The notes: generated by a model not told the origin, from the letters alone. A stretch of DNA of 7,942 bases from Parachlamydiales bacterium (GCA_020050965.1 JAGVJV010000155.1:1-7942), one strand, 5' to 3'; positions 1-7,212 are shown, counted from the stretch's first letter. Made by a program: numbers and translations.

Positions 1-2
1 CC

Positions 3-341
3 CTTCTTTGCGCTCCTACCTCGAGGCTGGGGATCCTTTCGCCCTCCGAGATTAAAGACATTGTCAGTCAATCAAAACTGGTTCAGAAATATAATCAAAC
101 GGTCGATTCTGATAGCGCCTATGAGATGTTAACTTCCAAAATCAAGGAATTCCACGCCAAGAAATTGGAGCAGGAACAAAAAACAGGTAAACCAGCAAGA
201 AGAGGCAAGGCGCCCAAGTCGACGCTCGAAACGGTTGTAGAGAGTAAGCTTGCAAGGCAGGTTGGCAGAACTTTTGTTCGGGAAGCTACTCGAGGGCTCT
301 TAGGAGTGCTTGGGATGGGTGGTCGCTCTCGTCATCGATAA
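3..341 (+). CDS. HerA-like ATPase (DUF853/YjgR family), C-terminal part only
   Basis: The frame is open from the left edge to the TAA at 339-341, giving the last 112 residues of a larger protein. The fragment reads through 'LCAPTSRLGILSPSEIKD', then a 'KYNQTVDSDSAYEML' segment, a charged lysine-rich linker, and a tail containing 'QVGRTFVREATRGLLG' before a basic arginine-rich end. From memory this matches the C-terminus of the HerA/FtsK-type putative ATPases typified by E. coli YjgR: a Pro-Ser-x-x-G-x-(L/I)-(S/T)-P segment, a 'VD-(R/S)-(E/D)-SAYE' motif, then a 'GR-x-(I/V/F)-(I/V)-R-x-x-x-(R/G)-x-L-x-(S/G)-(L/V)-L-G' tail. The P-loop and Walker B regions would lie left of the window. The cellular role of this family is poorly defined. 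The ATG at 126 is internal, not the start. The gene ends 55 bases before the autotransporter and appears to be a separate unit. Confidence 0.82.
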   Translation, partial: LLCAPTSRLGILSPSEIKDIVSQSKLVQKYNQTVDSDSAYEMLTSKIKEFHAKKLEQEQKTGKPARRGKAPKSTLETVVESKLARQVGRTFVREATRGLLGVLGMGGRSRHR

Positions 342-370
342 TTGTGTTAAATTAAAAATTCCAATAGCAT
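342..370 (+). promoter_or_regulatory. possible sigma70-type promoter for the autotransporter unit
   Basis: A TTGTGT hexamer at 342-347 and TAGCAT at 365-370 are separated by exactly 17 bases, most of them A or T. This would place transcription start near 377 and a leader of about 20 bases before the TTG start. Only 3 of 6 and 4 of 6 positions match the consensus, so the call rests mainly on spacing and position in the only gap before the gene. Confidence 0.3.
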
Positions 371-387
371 AGACAAAATTTCACATC

Positions 388-399
388 GGGGGAACTTTG
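388..399 (+). promoter_or_regulatory. ribosome binding site and TTG start of the autotransporter
   Basis: A purine run GGGGGAA at 388-394 lies just before TTG at 397-399. The frame opens only at 373, after a TAG at 370-372, and contains no ATG or GTG before TTG 397. This start gives an intact signal peptide, so TTG is the only sensible choice. The spacing of about 3-4 bases is short. Confidence 0.6.
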
Positions 400-3300
400 T
401 CTAGACATCATTTCTTTTTCAAAGGCGTATTTTTTATTCTTAGCTCAGCTGCTTTTGCAGACCCCATCATTTGGTTTGCTGAAAGTCCTGCAAATGATAT
501 GAACGATTCAGATAATTGGAATCCGGATAATGTCCCAGTAAGTACTGACGATGCGATTTTCGACAGCTCAATACCTGGCGTCTCAACTAATCCAACCGAA
601 AGTTTCAGTCCTTTTTCTGTTTTGTCTTTTCAGTTTCCAACTCAAGCGCCTGTTTTCCATATTCAATTCAATAACCAGACGCTGAATTTTACAGGCACCG
701 GAATTGAGAAAAATCCCGTCATTCAGATCACCAATACAGATAATTCAGGGTTCCCTGGAAATTTAATTTCATTTACTGGGGCAACAGGCACCTCTGGCAG
801 CGCGAACATCACCAGCTCCAATAGCGCGACATTGACCGGTAATCAACCAGGTGTCGGCATTGGAGCAATCAATACGAATTTTTACGCCCAGGGACCCTTC
901 TCTATCGATACCGGGGGAATCATAACGGCGAGCAATACAGGTATTAATACCACAATTAGTACAGGCAATAATGGAACTGCTAATACAGGGTCTAGTCAAG
1001 TGAGATTTGACCAAACTTTTTCAGCAGGAAATAATGTCACAGTTTCCGTCTCCAATAGTGGAACGTATAGCGGCTCTAACACCGTCCAAGGCAATAGTGT
1101 CGCGATCGTGAATGGCAGTCAATTCATCTCCCTTGGGGCATTTGCTGCCGGGGACAATTTTAGTTGCTCTGTGCAAAATACAGGTAATGATAGTAGCGCA
1201 GGTGTGGGGCTTAATAACATAGGCCAGATCAATGCAGCGCAGGTGATTCTGCAGGGGGCTGCAACCGTTGGCAACGATTGCACGATGAGTGTTTCGAATA
1301 CTGGAATCAACTCATCCCAGACGACATCTTTTCCAGATTTCATTGGATATCTCAATGACGAGCAGCTCTTTGTTGCAAACACTTTTCAGGCAGGCGATCG
1401 TTTCAGCCTTACAGTCACTAATACCGGTACCGATACAAGCACCGGACATGGAGGCCATCAAGTCGCGGTCATCAACTCAAATTCTGGAACTACTGGTAAT
1501 CAAGTCCATTTTGGGCAGAGTGGCACCCTTGGAAATCAAGCAAACATTAGCGTCAGCAATAGCGGTACCTATAGCGGGACAAATACCACTGGAGGTCCTA
1601 ATGTCGGTGGCATGAACCTCGGACAGTTTGCCGCTGGAGATAACACTGCCATTGGCACGTTCGCTTTTAATGCAGGCAATCAGTTCAGCTTGAACGTCTC
1701 CAATAGTGGGATAAATAGCGGGCAAGGACTTGGAAATGATGCGGTGGGAACCATTTCGACCAATCAGGCCTCCTTTTTCTCTCCTTGTACTTTAGGCAAC
1801 AATGCGACAATGACGGTCGCCAATACTGGAAACTTTAGCGGGCAATCGACTGCAAGTTTTGTGAATGTTGGTTCAGCTGGCGGCAATCAGTTGGGTTGTT
1901 TTAGTACTTTCCAATCTGGAGAGAATTTTAATCTTAATATCACCAATTCGGGGACAAGTGCGGGAAGTGGAATTGGGAATAATTTTATAGGAGATCTCAG
2001 CACTGGCCAGCAAGCGGGCTTTTATAATGGCCTTACTGTCGGCAACAACGCTAGTATCACTATTTCAAACAGCGGGACAAATTCTTCCTCCACATCCAAT
2101 CATAATCAGACCGGCAGCCTCATGGGCTACGGAAAGCAGCTCTTTGTGCAGCAGCCGTTTCAGGCAGGGGACAATCTGCTGATCGAGATTACAAACACAG
2201 GATTTGATGATAGCACAAATGCGGGTGGAAATTTTGTAGGGTTCATCAATAATAATACGGGGGATGGGACCGGATCACAGATCCATTTGGGTGGAGGAGC
2301 TGCAGTTGGCAATCGGGCTACGATTACAGTATCTAATACAGGGACTTCTCAAGGAAGCACAGATGCAAATGTCATTGCTGCTCTTTCTGGACATCAATTC
2401 AATTCGCTGGGCAATTTTCAAGCAGGGGATAACTTTGGCCTCACTGTCACCAATACAGCTACAAACAACGGATTGGGCCACTCGAATAATAATGTAGGAA
2501 CGATGGGAGCGCCTCAGGTGCAATTCGGTGGCACTTTCACTGCAGGCAACCAGGCCGCTTTTGTCATCACAAATACCGGTGTAAACCATGATGCTACTGG
2601 TACCTCTAATAATATCGGCATGTCGGGCGCTCAAATGCTTGTAGAGGGGGCCTTCGCAGCAGGAACGAGTTTAAATATTACTGTGCGCAATCAATCAACA
2701 AATGCGGGCGATAATACCAACTTAGTGGGGTATGTCAACGGTTCGCAGATTGCTTTTGTAGGCACTTGCACTCTCAACGACAAATCAAGCATTAGTGCCT
2801 TTAACTTTGGTCGTGTCATCGCGTCTCAAATCGTGTTTAGCCAGGGTTTTGACGTTGCGTCGGGCAAGGCGACGATCCAAGCTGTCAATGATGGAACAGT
2901 TGGGTCTTTCGGAATCGATATTCAGGGCAACAATGCAGGCGGCAATGCAGAAATCATCCTGGGCAATAGTTCGCTGAATATTGGAGCGAATTTGCCCGCT
3001 TTTACAATCGCAGGACTTCAAGGAGATAGCACGAGCACGGCTCAATCGCAACCGCTACTCGTCATCAACACCGATGCGGTGACTAAGACAGAATTTGCAG
3101 GGGTGATTCAAGACTTCCCTGCGACCATGTCGACCCTGACAAAAACAGGGCCGGGGACACAAAAACTCTCAGGCGCTAATACCTATTCTGGATTGACGAC
3201 CGTTCAAGAAGGGACTTTGATTGTGAGCGGATCGCTCGCCGAAGACATTCTAGTAGCTCCTCTTGGCACTCTGAAAGGGAATGGATTGATCGGGGGAACG

Positions 3301-4707
3301 GTGACAAATACGGGAACAATTGCCCCAGGAGAGAGCATCGGCACAATGAACGTCACCAGTTATTCCAATAATGGGGGAACTTACAATGTAGAAGTAAATG
3401 GAAGTGGGCAAAGCGACCTCATCAATGTTTTAGGCGCAGCAAACATAAGTGGTGGCACAGTCGCCGTCAGCACGGTTGATGGGGCATTTAGACTGCAACA
3501 ACCCTATACCATTATCACGGCTCAAGGTGGGGTTACAGGGACATTTGCCAGGGCAACTTCTCTTGCCTTTATCAACCCGATCCTAACCTATGGCCTCAAC
3601 AATGTGTTTCTCACCATTAACTCAGCGCTGATTAATGCAGCATCTTCTTGTAACCAATATGGTGTCGCCAGAAATCTTGATAATTTGACGAACTTAAGTG
3701 CTGCTCAAGCTCTTTTGATCAGTGCGATCGCCAATTTGCCCTTAAGGCAGGCACGAAGCGCGCTAGAGAGCCTATCAGGTTTCCAATATACAAATGGCGT
3801 TTGGGCGACAGAGGTTACGACTCGCCGATTCCTTAGACGGTTATATGATCCTTTGAGACCCATTGTGAGTTCATGCGATTGCTGCTGTCCAGACTGGACC
3901 ATTTGGTTAGAAGGCGGATATGGCTTTACCAATCTCCATAAAAAAACGGCCCATAAACTCCATATGGACAGCTATCAAGTCACTGGGGGAATCCAGAAAA
4001 CATTCTGCTGTGATTTTACAGTCGGACTTGCAGGTTCGTATGAATATGACCACATGAAATACAGACATGGGGATGGGCATCGCAATTCTGGGTATGCGAG
4101 CCTATATGGACTCTATCGCCCGTGTTGTTTCTATGGACTAGTCGATTTTGTCTATGGATATAGCGCCGATCATGTAAACCGCAAAATCCATGCAGGAAAT
4201 GTGCGCTATCGAGCTCACGGAAACCCCCATCTCAACTTGTTTGCCTTCTATGGAGAGTTCGGATTTGATTGGTGCGCCTGCGACCTCCTCATCCAACCCT
4301 TCCTCGGCGTGCAGGTGGATCGCAATTGGCGAGGGCATATCCGGGAAAATGATGCAAATGGATTTGGCTTAAACTTAGAAAAACACAATTGGACAGAAGC
4401 CAGCACTCGACTGGGCGTCCATATCACTTATTGTGATATTTGCGATTACTTCAATGCTTCTCTCGATCTCGCATGGGATGAGATGTGGACAAGTGATCAT
4501 AACTCGACACGGGGCCGCTTTAAGCAATTTGGCAATTCATACCGGATTTGTGGCAATACGTTAGATCGGGCCAGTTTTGACTATGCGCTTACTCTCTCGT
4601 CTTCTTGCTTTTGCGATTGCCTTACCGGCTATCTTGAGCTAGGCGGAGAAGTCTGGGGCCATGCCAACACCTTTAACGTGATTCTTGGAGTTGAATACAA
4701 TTGGTAA
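397..4707 (+). CDS. large autotransporter with repetitive passenger and cysteine-rich C-terminal barrel
   Basis: This 1,436-residue type Va secreted protein is expected to insert a beta barrel in the outer membrane and expose its passenger. Residues 1-21 form a signal peptide with likely cleavage AFA|DP. Residues 25-60 resemble the Trp-rich 'NW...VP...D.A.F' start of many autotransporter passengers. Residues 199-839 are about 16 Asn/Gly/Ser/Thr-rich repeats of ~40 residues, probably a beta helix. Residues 913-945 match an autotransporter-associated beta-strand repeat ('TKTGPGTQKLSGANTYSGLT'). Residues 972-1052 look like the conserved passenger end, 1077-1149 like the linker helix, and 1166-1436 like a 12-strand barrel ending in 'GVEYNW' with a terminal aromatic. 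The barrel region holds 16 cysteines, mostly in pairs, which is unusual. It lacks clear repeated GGA(I/L/V) and FxxN motifs of chlamydial Pmp proteins. The passenger's ligand or activity is unknown. TTG start; the 3' end overlaps the next gene. Confidence 0.9.
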   Translation: MSRHHFFFKGVFFILSSAAFADPIIWFAESPANDMNDSDNWNPDNVPVSTDDAIFDSSIPGVSTNPTESFSPFSVLSFQFPTQAPVFHIQFNNQTLNFTGTGIEKNPVIQITNTDNSGFPGNLISFTGATGTSGSANITSSNSATLTGNQPGVGIGAINTNFYAQGPFSIDTGGIITASNTGINTTISTGNNGTANTGSSQVRFDQTFSAGNNVTVSVSNSGTYSGSNTVQGNSVAIVNGSQFISLGAFAAGDNFSCSVQNTGNDSSAGVGLNNIGQINAAQVILQGAATVGNDCTMSVSNTGINSSQTTSFPDFIGYLNDEQLFVANTFQAGDRFSLTVTNTGTDTSTGHGGHQVAVINSNSGTTGNQVHFGQSGTLGNQANISVSNSGTYSGTNTTGGPNVGGMNLGQFAAGDNTAIGTFAFNAGNQFSLNVSNSGINSGQGLGNDAVGTISTNQASFFSPCTLGNNATMTVANTGNFSGQSTASFVNVGSAGGNQLGCFSTFQSGENFNLNITNSGTSAGSGIGNNFIGDLSTGQQAGFYNGLTVGNNASITISNSGTNSSSTSNHNQTGSLMGYGKQLFVQQPFQAGDNLLIEITNTGFDDSTNAGGNFVGFINNNTGDGTGSQIHLGGGAAVGNRATITVSNTGTSQGSTDANVIAALSGHQFNSLGNFQAGDNFGLTVTNTATNNGLGHSNNNVGTMGAPQVQFGGTFTAGNQAAFVITNTGVNHDATGTSNNIGMSGAQMLVEGAFAAGTSLNITVRNQSTNAGDNTNLVGYVNGSQIAFVGTCTLNDKSSISAFNFGRVIASQIVFSQGFDVASGKATIQAVNDGTVGSFGIDIQGNNAGGNAEIILGNSSLNIGANLPAFTIAGLQGDSTSTAQSQPLLVINTDAVTKTEFAGVIQDFPATMSTLTKTGPGTQKLSGANTYSGLTTVQEGTLIVSGSLAEDILVAPLGTLKGNGLIGGTVTNTGTIAPGESIGTMNVTSYSNNGGTYNVEVNGSGQSDLINVLGAANISGGTVAVSTVDGAFRLQQPYTIITAQGGVTGTFARATSLAFINPILTYGLNNVFLTINSALINAASSCNQYGVARNLDNLTNLSAAQALLISAIANLPLRQARSALESLSGFQYTNGVWATEVTTRRFLRRLYDPLRPIVSSCDCCCPDWTIWLEGGYGFTNLHKKTAHKLHMDSYQVTGGIQKTFCCDFTVGLAGSYEYDHMKYRHGDGHRNSGYASLYGLYRPCCFYGLVDFVYGYSADHVNRKIHAGNVRYRAHGNPHLNLFAFYGEFGFDWCACDLLIQPFLGVQVDRNWRGHIRENDANGFGLNLEKHNWTEASTRLGVHITYCDICDYFNASLDLAWDEMWTSDHNSTRGRFKQFGNSYRICGNTLDRASFDYALTLSSSCFCDCLTGYLELGGEVWGHANTFNVILGVEYNW
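991..2913 (+). repeat. array of ~16 alternating ~40-residue repeats in the passenger
   Basis: The units begin roughly at residues 199, 241, 281, 322, 368, 421, 456, 497, 538, 580, 627, 666, 706, 746, 783 and 810. Each starts near a Q-hydrophobic pair and ends in a V-x-N-(T/S)-G turn plus a variable loop. Even-numbered units mostly carry F-x-AGDNF-x-L-x-V; odd-numbered ones mostly carry (L/V)GNxAxxxVSN. The first unit and the last two are diverged. The repeats are degenerate at the DNA level, so this is old duplication and not a fresh tandem array. Confidence 0.8.
3892..4704 (+). other. autotransporter barrel domain with cysteine clusters at periplasmic turns
   Basis: Twelve amphipathic strands can be laid out by eye in residues 1166-1436, with long polar loops alternating with very short turns. 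The last strand is 'TFNVILGVEYNW'. Cysteine clusters precede strand 1 (1160, 1162-1164) and occupy the short turns before strands 3 (1204-1205), 5 (1243-1244), 7 (1293, 1295), 9 (1346, 1349) and 11 (1404, 1406, 1408). Only Cys1385 falls in a long, outward loop. Confidence 0.7.
4687..4703 (+). promoter_or_regulatory. internal ribosome binding site and TTG start of the second gene
   Basis: GGAG at 4687-4690, inside the autotransporter's last codons, lies 10 bases before TTG at 4701-4703. An in-frame TGA at 4692-4694 bars any earlier start, apart from a rare ATA. The next TTG at 4722 would remove the lysines of the signal peptide. The resulting 7-base overlap with the upstream stop suggests translational coupling. 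Confidence 0.6.
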
Positions 4708-6212
4708 TAAAAAAAGCACTTTTGGCTATCCTTTTTTGCAGCCAGGTTTATGCAGATTGTCCTGTCTGTTCCAATCAGACCACAAGCACGACAACACCAT
4801 TGTCCGGGGATGCCCTCCCTTTTCAGATCACCTTGGAACAGGCCGACTTCTCCTTGACAAATGGCCTCCATTCCTTTGCTTTTGCAACTTATAAAGGGGA
4901 ATGGTTATTACTAACTGGGAGAACAAATGGGCTTCATGATGTCGATAACATGGATCCCACTGAAAATTCATTTCCTCTTCCCATGCAAAATCAGGTCATC
5001 TATGTGGTGAATCCTAAGACAAAAGCTATTTATTCTAGATCCATTCTCGATCCCTCTGCAGAGCTTTCAGAGGAGCAAATCGATCTGCTCTCTGTTTGCA
5101 ACTCAATCTTTTACCAATCGCAAGATAAAAAAACATTGTATGTGGTGGGCGGCTATGGGATGAATAGCGCCACTCAAATAATGGGAACGAAGGCAGCGCT
5201 CACAGCCATTGATGTTCCAAAATTGATCAAATGGGTAAAAAATCCAGATGGGAAAAGTGCCCGAAAATGTCTCAGATTTGCCTTTGATCCACTTCTTCAG
5301 GTGACCGGAGGGGAAATGTGGCAGGTCAATACACATGAGCCCTTTTTGCTGATCTTCGGCCAAAATTTCGATGGATTCTATTACCAGACCTCCGAAGGCA
5401 GCTATTCAAAACAGGTACGCCCTTGCCAAATTCTCGATAACGGCAAAGACCTCCTTGTACAACCCTATAACCAGCCCGTTCCGGTGGCCGAATTCCGTCG
5501 CAGAGACCTCAATGTCGTTCCGATCGTCAAAAAAGAGGGGCAAGGATACTCGTTTGGCTTTGTTGCACTTTCAGGTGTATTTACCCCTGGAGGTGTGCAA
5601 GATACACCTGGAGCGTGGACCATCCCTATTGAGATTCAATCAGATGGCAGCGCTAAAATGTTAGACGGCAGCTTTGCGCAAGGGATGAATAACTACTCAT
5701 GCCCTAACTTAGGTCTCTATTCTCAAAAAAATGGATCCATGTATTCGGTCCTCTTTGGGGGAATTAGCGCCGTTATTTCGATTGGCGCTGGGGATTGCAA
5801 TTCCGAGTGCCAAGCTCCCATTCCCACGTCAGGCCCCAACCTCACAGCCTGCTGCAATTTACCCTTCGTCAATGACATTACGACAATTGAGATCACAAAA
5901 GAGGGGGGCTATCGCCAATATCTCATGAGCGAGAAATTTCCAGTCATCCAATCGCCGCTCACCGTAGATCCTTGTACAGGTGATCCGCTCACAGATCCAA
6001 GACATCTTTACTTTGGGGCCTCGGGCGTGTTTATCCCCAATGACGACCTCCCGAGCTACCCGAATGGAGTGATTGCTCTCGATAAACTGGGATCTACGCC
6101 GATTTTCTTGGGATATATTGTTGGGGGAATTGCCACATCACTGACCGATACGAATTGCCTCGCCGATTCAAATGCATCGACCTATATTTTTAAAGTGATG
6201 TTGAATAAATAG
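4701..6212 (+). CDS. secreted cysteine-containing protein resembling a kelch-type beta-propeller
   Basis: This 503-residue protein has a classical signal peptide, 'MVIKKALLAILFCSQVYA', with likely cleavage before Asp19, so it acts outside the cytoplasm. I do not recognise a named family. About six repeated blocks contain a hydrophobic strand ending in a glycine pair or similar turn: 'WLLLTGRTNGLH' (68-79), 'TLYVVGGYG' (145-153), 'FLLIFGQNFDG' (215-225), 'FGFVALSGVFTPGG' (285-298), 'MYSVLFGGISAV' (347-358) and 'LGYIVGGIAT' (470-479). Each is followed by a second strand such as 'QVIYVVNPKTKAIY'. This spacing suggests a six-bladed, kelch-like propeller. The mature chain has 12 cysteines, including a CPVC motif at 20-23 and a CC pair at 384-385, so disulfides are likely. 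It overlaps the autotransporter gene by 7 bases and is presumably co-expressed with it. A role as a surface or periplasmic partner is inference. Confidence 0.75.
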   Translation: MVIKKALLAILFCSQVYADCPVCSNQTTSTTTPLSGDALPFQITLEQADFSLTNGLHSFAFATYKGEWLLLTGRTNGLHDVDNMDPTENSFPLPMQNQVIYVVNPKTKAIYSRSILDPSAELSEEQIDLLSVCNSIFYQSQDKKTLYVVGGYGMNSATQIMGTKAALTAIDVPKLIKWVKNPDGKSARKCLRFAFDPLLQVTGGEMWQVNTHEPFLLIFGQNFDGFYYQTSEGSYSKQVRPCQILDNGKDLLVQPYNQPVPVAEFRRRDLNVVPIVKKEGQGYSFGFVALSGVFTPGGVQDTPGAWTIPIEIQSDGSAKMLDGSFAQGMNNYSCPNLGLYSQKNGSMYSVLFGGISAVISIGAGDCNSECQAPIPTSGPNLTACCNLPFVNDITTIEITKEGGYRQYLMSEKFPVIQSPLTVDPCTGDPLTDPRHLYFGASGVFIPNDDLPSYPNGVIALDKLGSTPIFLGYIVGGIATSLTDTNCLADSNASTYIFKVMLNK

Positions 6213-6213
6213 A

Positions 6214-6438
6214 TTATTTCTTTTTATTGTTGAGAACCAATTGCAGTACAATGAGAGTGGCACCGGCAACGACAAGTAGCGCTCCGTAAATCGACGGTAT
6301 CCCCGTGGATTCAATCGAATGAATATTGACAGTTTGCTCTTGAACGGCAAAAGATAAATTATTGTAAAACAGGATGTAGAGACCCCATCCAACGAGAAAA
6401 CACCCGACTAGAATGGCGCCGATTCTTAAATAGGTCAT
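6214..6438 (-). CDS. small two-helix membrane protein of unknown function
   Basis: Read from ATG at 6438-6436, this gives 74 residues: 'MTYLRIGAILVGCFLVGWGL' and onward. A first hydrophobic helix covers about residues 5-24. A polar stretch of about 25 residues follows ('SFAVQEQTVNIHSIESTGIP'), then a second helix at about 50-68 ('YGALLVVAGATLIVLQLVL') and a basic 'NNKKK' tail. The lysine tail suggests that the C-terminus is cytoplasmic, which would put the middle loop in the periplasm or exterior. A TTG at 6456-6454 would add six residues, but ATG is preferred because it places the first helix at the N-terminus and GAG lies just upstream. The stop is one base from that of the convergent propeller gene. 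I recognise no family. Confidence 0.65.
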   Translation of the reverse strand: MTYLRIGAILVGCFLVGWGLYILFYNNLSFAVQEQTVNIHSIESTGIPSIYGALLVVAGATLIVLQLVLNNKKK

Positions 6439-6444
6439 GATCTC

Positions 6445-6450
6445 TATATA
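6445..6450. promoter_or_regulatory. possible shared -10 element between divergent genes
   Basis: The palindrome TATATA lies between the divergent starts, 5 bases from the ATG at 6456 (+) and 6 bases from the ATG at 6438 (-). Read either way, it would place transcription start almost on the start codon. The -35 positions are weak on both strands, and neither gene has a good ribosome binding site. Confidence 0.25.
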
Positions 6451-6455
6451 ACGCA

Positions 6456-7187
6456 ATGCTTAGAATCTTGAAAACAGATACTATCCACCAGTTTCGTTTA
6501 AGAAAGGTGCAAGATCAACCAGGTCCTTCCTGGCTCTTTTTGCCTGGAGGCCCTGGGCTTGGGTCTGAATCTTTAGAGGCCTTAGTGGAGATTCTCGACC
6601 TTCCAGGCTCGCTTTATTTGGTCGATTTTCCAGGTGACGGGAGCAATCCTACTCCGCTCATCCCTGAACATTGGAAAGAAAACCTGATCCTGCTTGTCCA
6701 GTCATTTCCGAAGGTGCGGCTCGTAGCCCATTCGTTTGCCTCGTTATTTGTCCTGACATGCCCTGAGCTAGAACCTTATTTGGATCGATTAGTCCTCATT
6801 AGCGCCTCGCCAAAAAAATTGACCCACCATAAGCCAGGCCCCGTCATTTTAAAAGAGTACTTTTTAAGCAGGCTTCATCTCTATGTCATGCCTGAAACCG
6901 TGGAACGAGCCAAGAAGCTATTTGAAAATTTGCCCTACAAAGAGGCCGCTTTTCTATGGGGCAGAGACCAATTCCACCCCCATTTTTCCCCCACGTTTGT
7001 ACCCCAGCAGGTGCCGACCCTCATTTTCACAGGCGACCAGGACCAGATTACCCCCATTTCCTCCTTCGATGGGACCCCCTACCTTAAACGGCCCAATATC
7101 ACCATTCGGTCGATCCCGGGCGCCAGCCATTTCCCCTGGCTTGAAAAACCCGCTGAAGTACAAACGTATTTCGAGTATATGTCTTGA
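6456..7187 (+). CDS. alpha/beta-hydrolase fold protein
   Basis: This 243-residue protein has the order of motifs expected of an alpha/beta hydrolase. 'LFLPGGPGLGS' (27-37) is the oxyanion-hole loop after strand 3, related to the HGGPG motif of prolyl-iminopeptidase-like members. 'VDFPGDGSN' (56-64) follows strand 4. 'AHSFAS' (91-96) is the nucleophile elbow with Ser93. 'FTGDQDQITP' (191-200) supplies the probable acid Asp196, and 'GASHFPWLEKP' (222-232) the probable His225. The triad therefore looks complete. The elbow has Ala in place of the usual Gly on both sides of Ser-centred G-x-S-x-G, a tolerated variant. A region rich in helix between about 120 and 180 would form the cap. No signal peptide is seen, so it is probably a cytoplasmic esterase or peptidase-like enzyme; the substrate cannot be told. 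ATG start without a clear ribosome binding site; it diverges from the small membrane protein gene. Confidence 0.85.
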   Translation: MLRILKTDTIHQFRLRKVQDQPGPSWLFLPGGPGLGSESLEALVEILDLPGSLYLVDFPGDGSNPTPLIPEHWKENLILLVQSFPKVRLVAHSFASLFVLTCPELEPYLDRLVLISASPKKLTHHKPGPVILKEYFLSRLHLYVMPETVERAKKLFENLPYKEAAFLWGRDQFHPHFSPTFVPQQVPTLIFTGDQDQITPISSFDGTPYLKRPNITIRSIPGASHFPWLEKPAEVQTYFEYMS

Positions 7188-7212
7188 TATTCAGCTATTG
7201 GTCCATTAATGT
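7184..7212 (+). promoter_or_regulatory. weak candidate promoter for the acidic protein gene
   Basis: TTGATA at 7184-7189 matches the -35 consensus at 5 of 6 positions. TAATGT at 7207-7212, 17 bases downstream, is a poor -10 hexamer (3 of 6). The element overlaps the hydrolase stop codon and would start a leader of about 17 bases. Confidence 0.25.

Noticed and set aside
991..2913. CRISPR-like or DNA tandem repeat array
   Set aside because: The regularity is at protein level within one long reading frame. The DNA units diverge and there is no short invariant repeat with unique spacers.
769..3051. Several open frames antisense to or out of frame with the autotransporter
   Set aside because: They show no domain, signal or ribosome binding site and follow from the codon composition of the repetitive gene.
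397..4707. Chlamydial polymorphic membrane protein (Pmp)
   Set aside because: The passenger lacks repeated GGA(I/L/V) and FxxN motifs. The repeats are of another kind, although the autotransporter architecture is shared.
4701..4760. Lipoprotein signal with Cys13 as lipidation site
   Set aside because: Residues before Cys13 are I-L-F, and Phe at -1 does not fit a lipobox. A good signal peptidase I site (VYA|D) follows at residue 18.
6439..6456. TTG at 6456 as the start of the small membrane protein
   Set aside because: No ribosome binding site precedes it. The ATG at 6438 places the first helix right at the N-terminus and has GAG just upstream.
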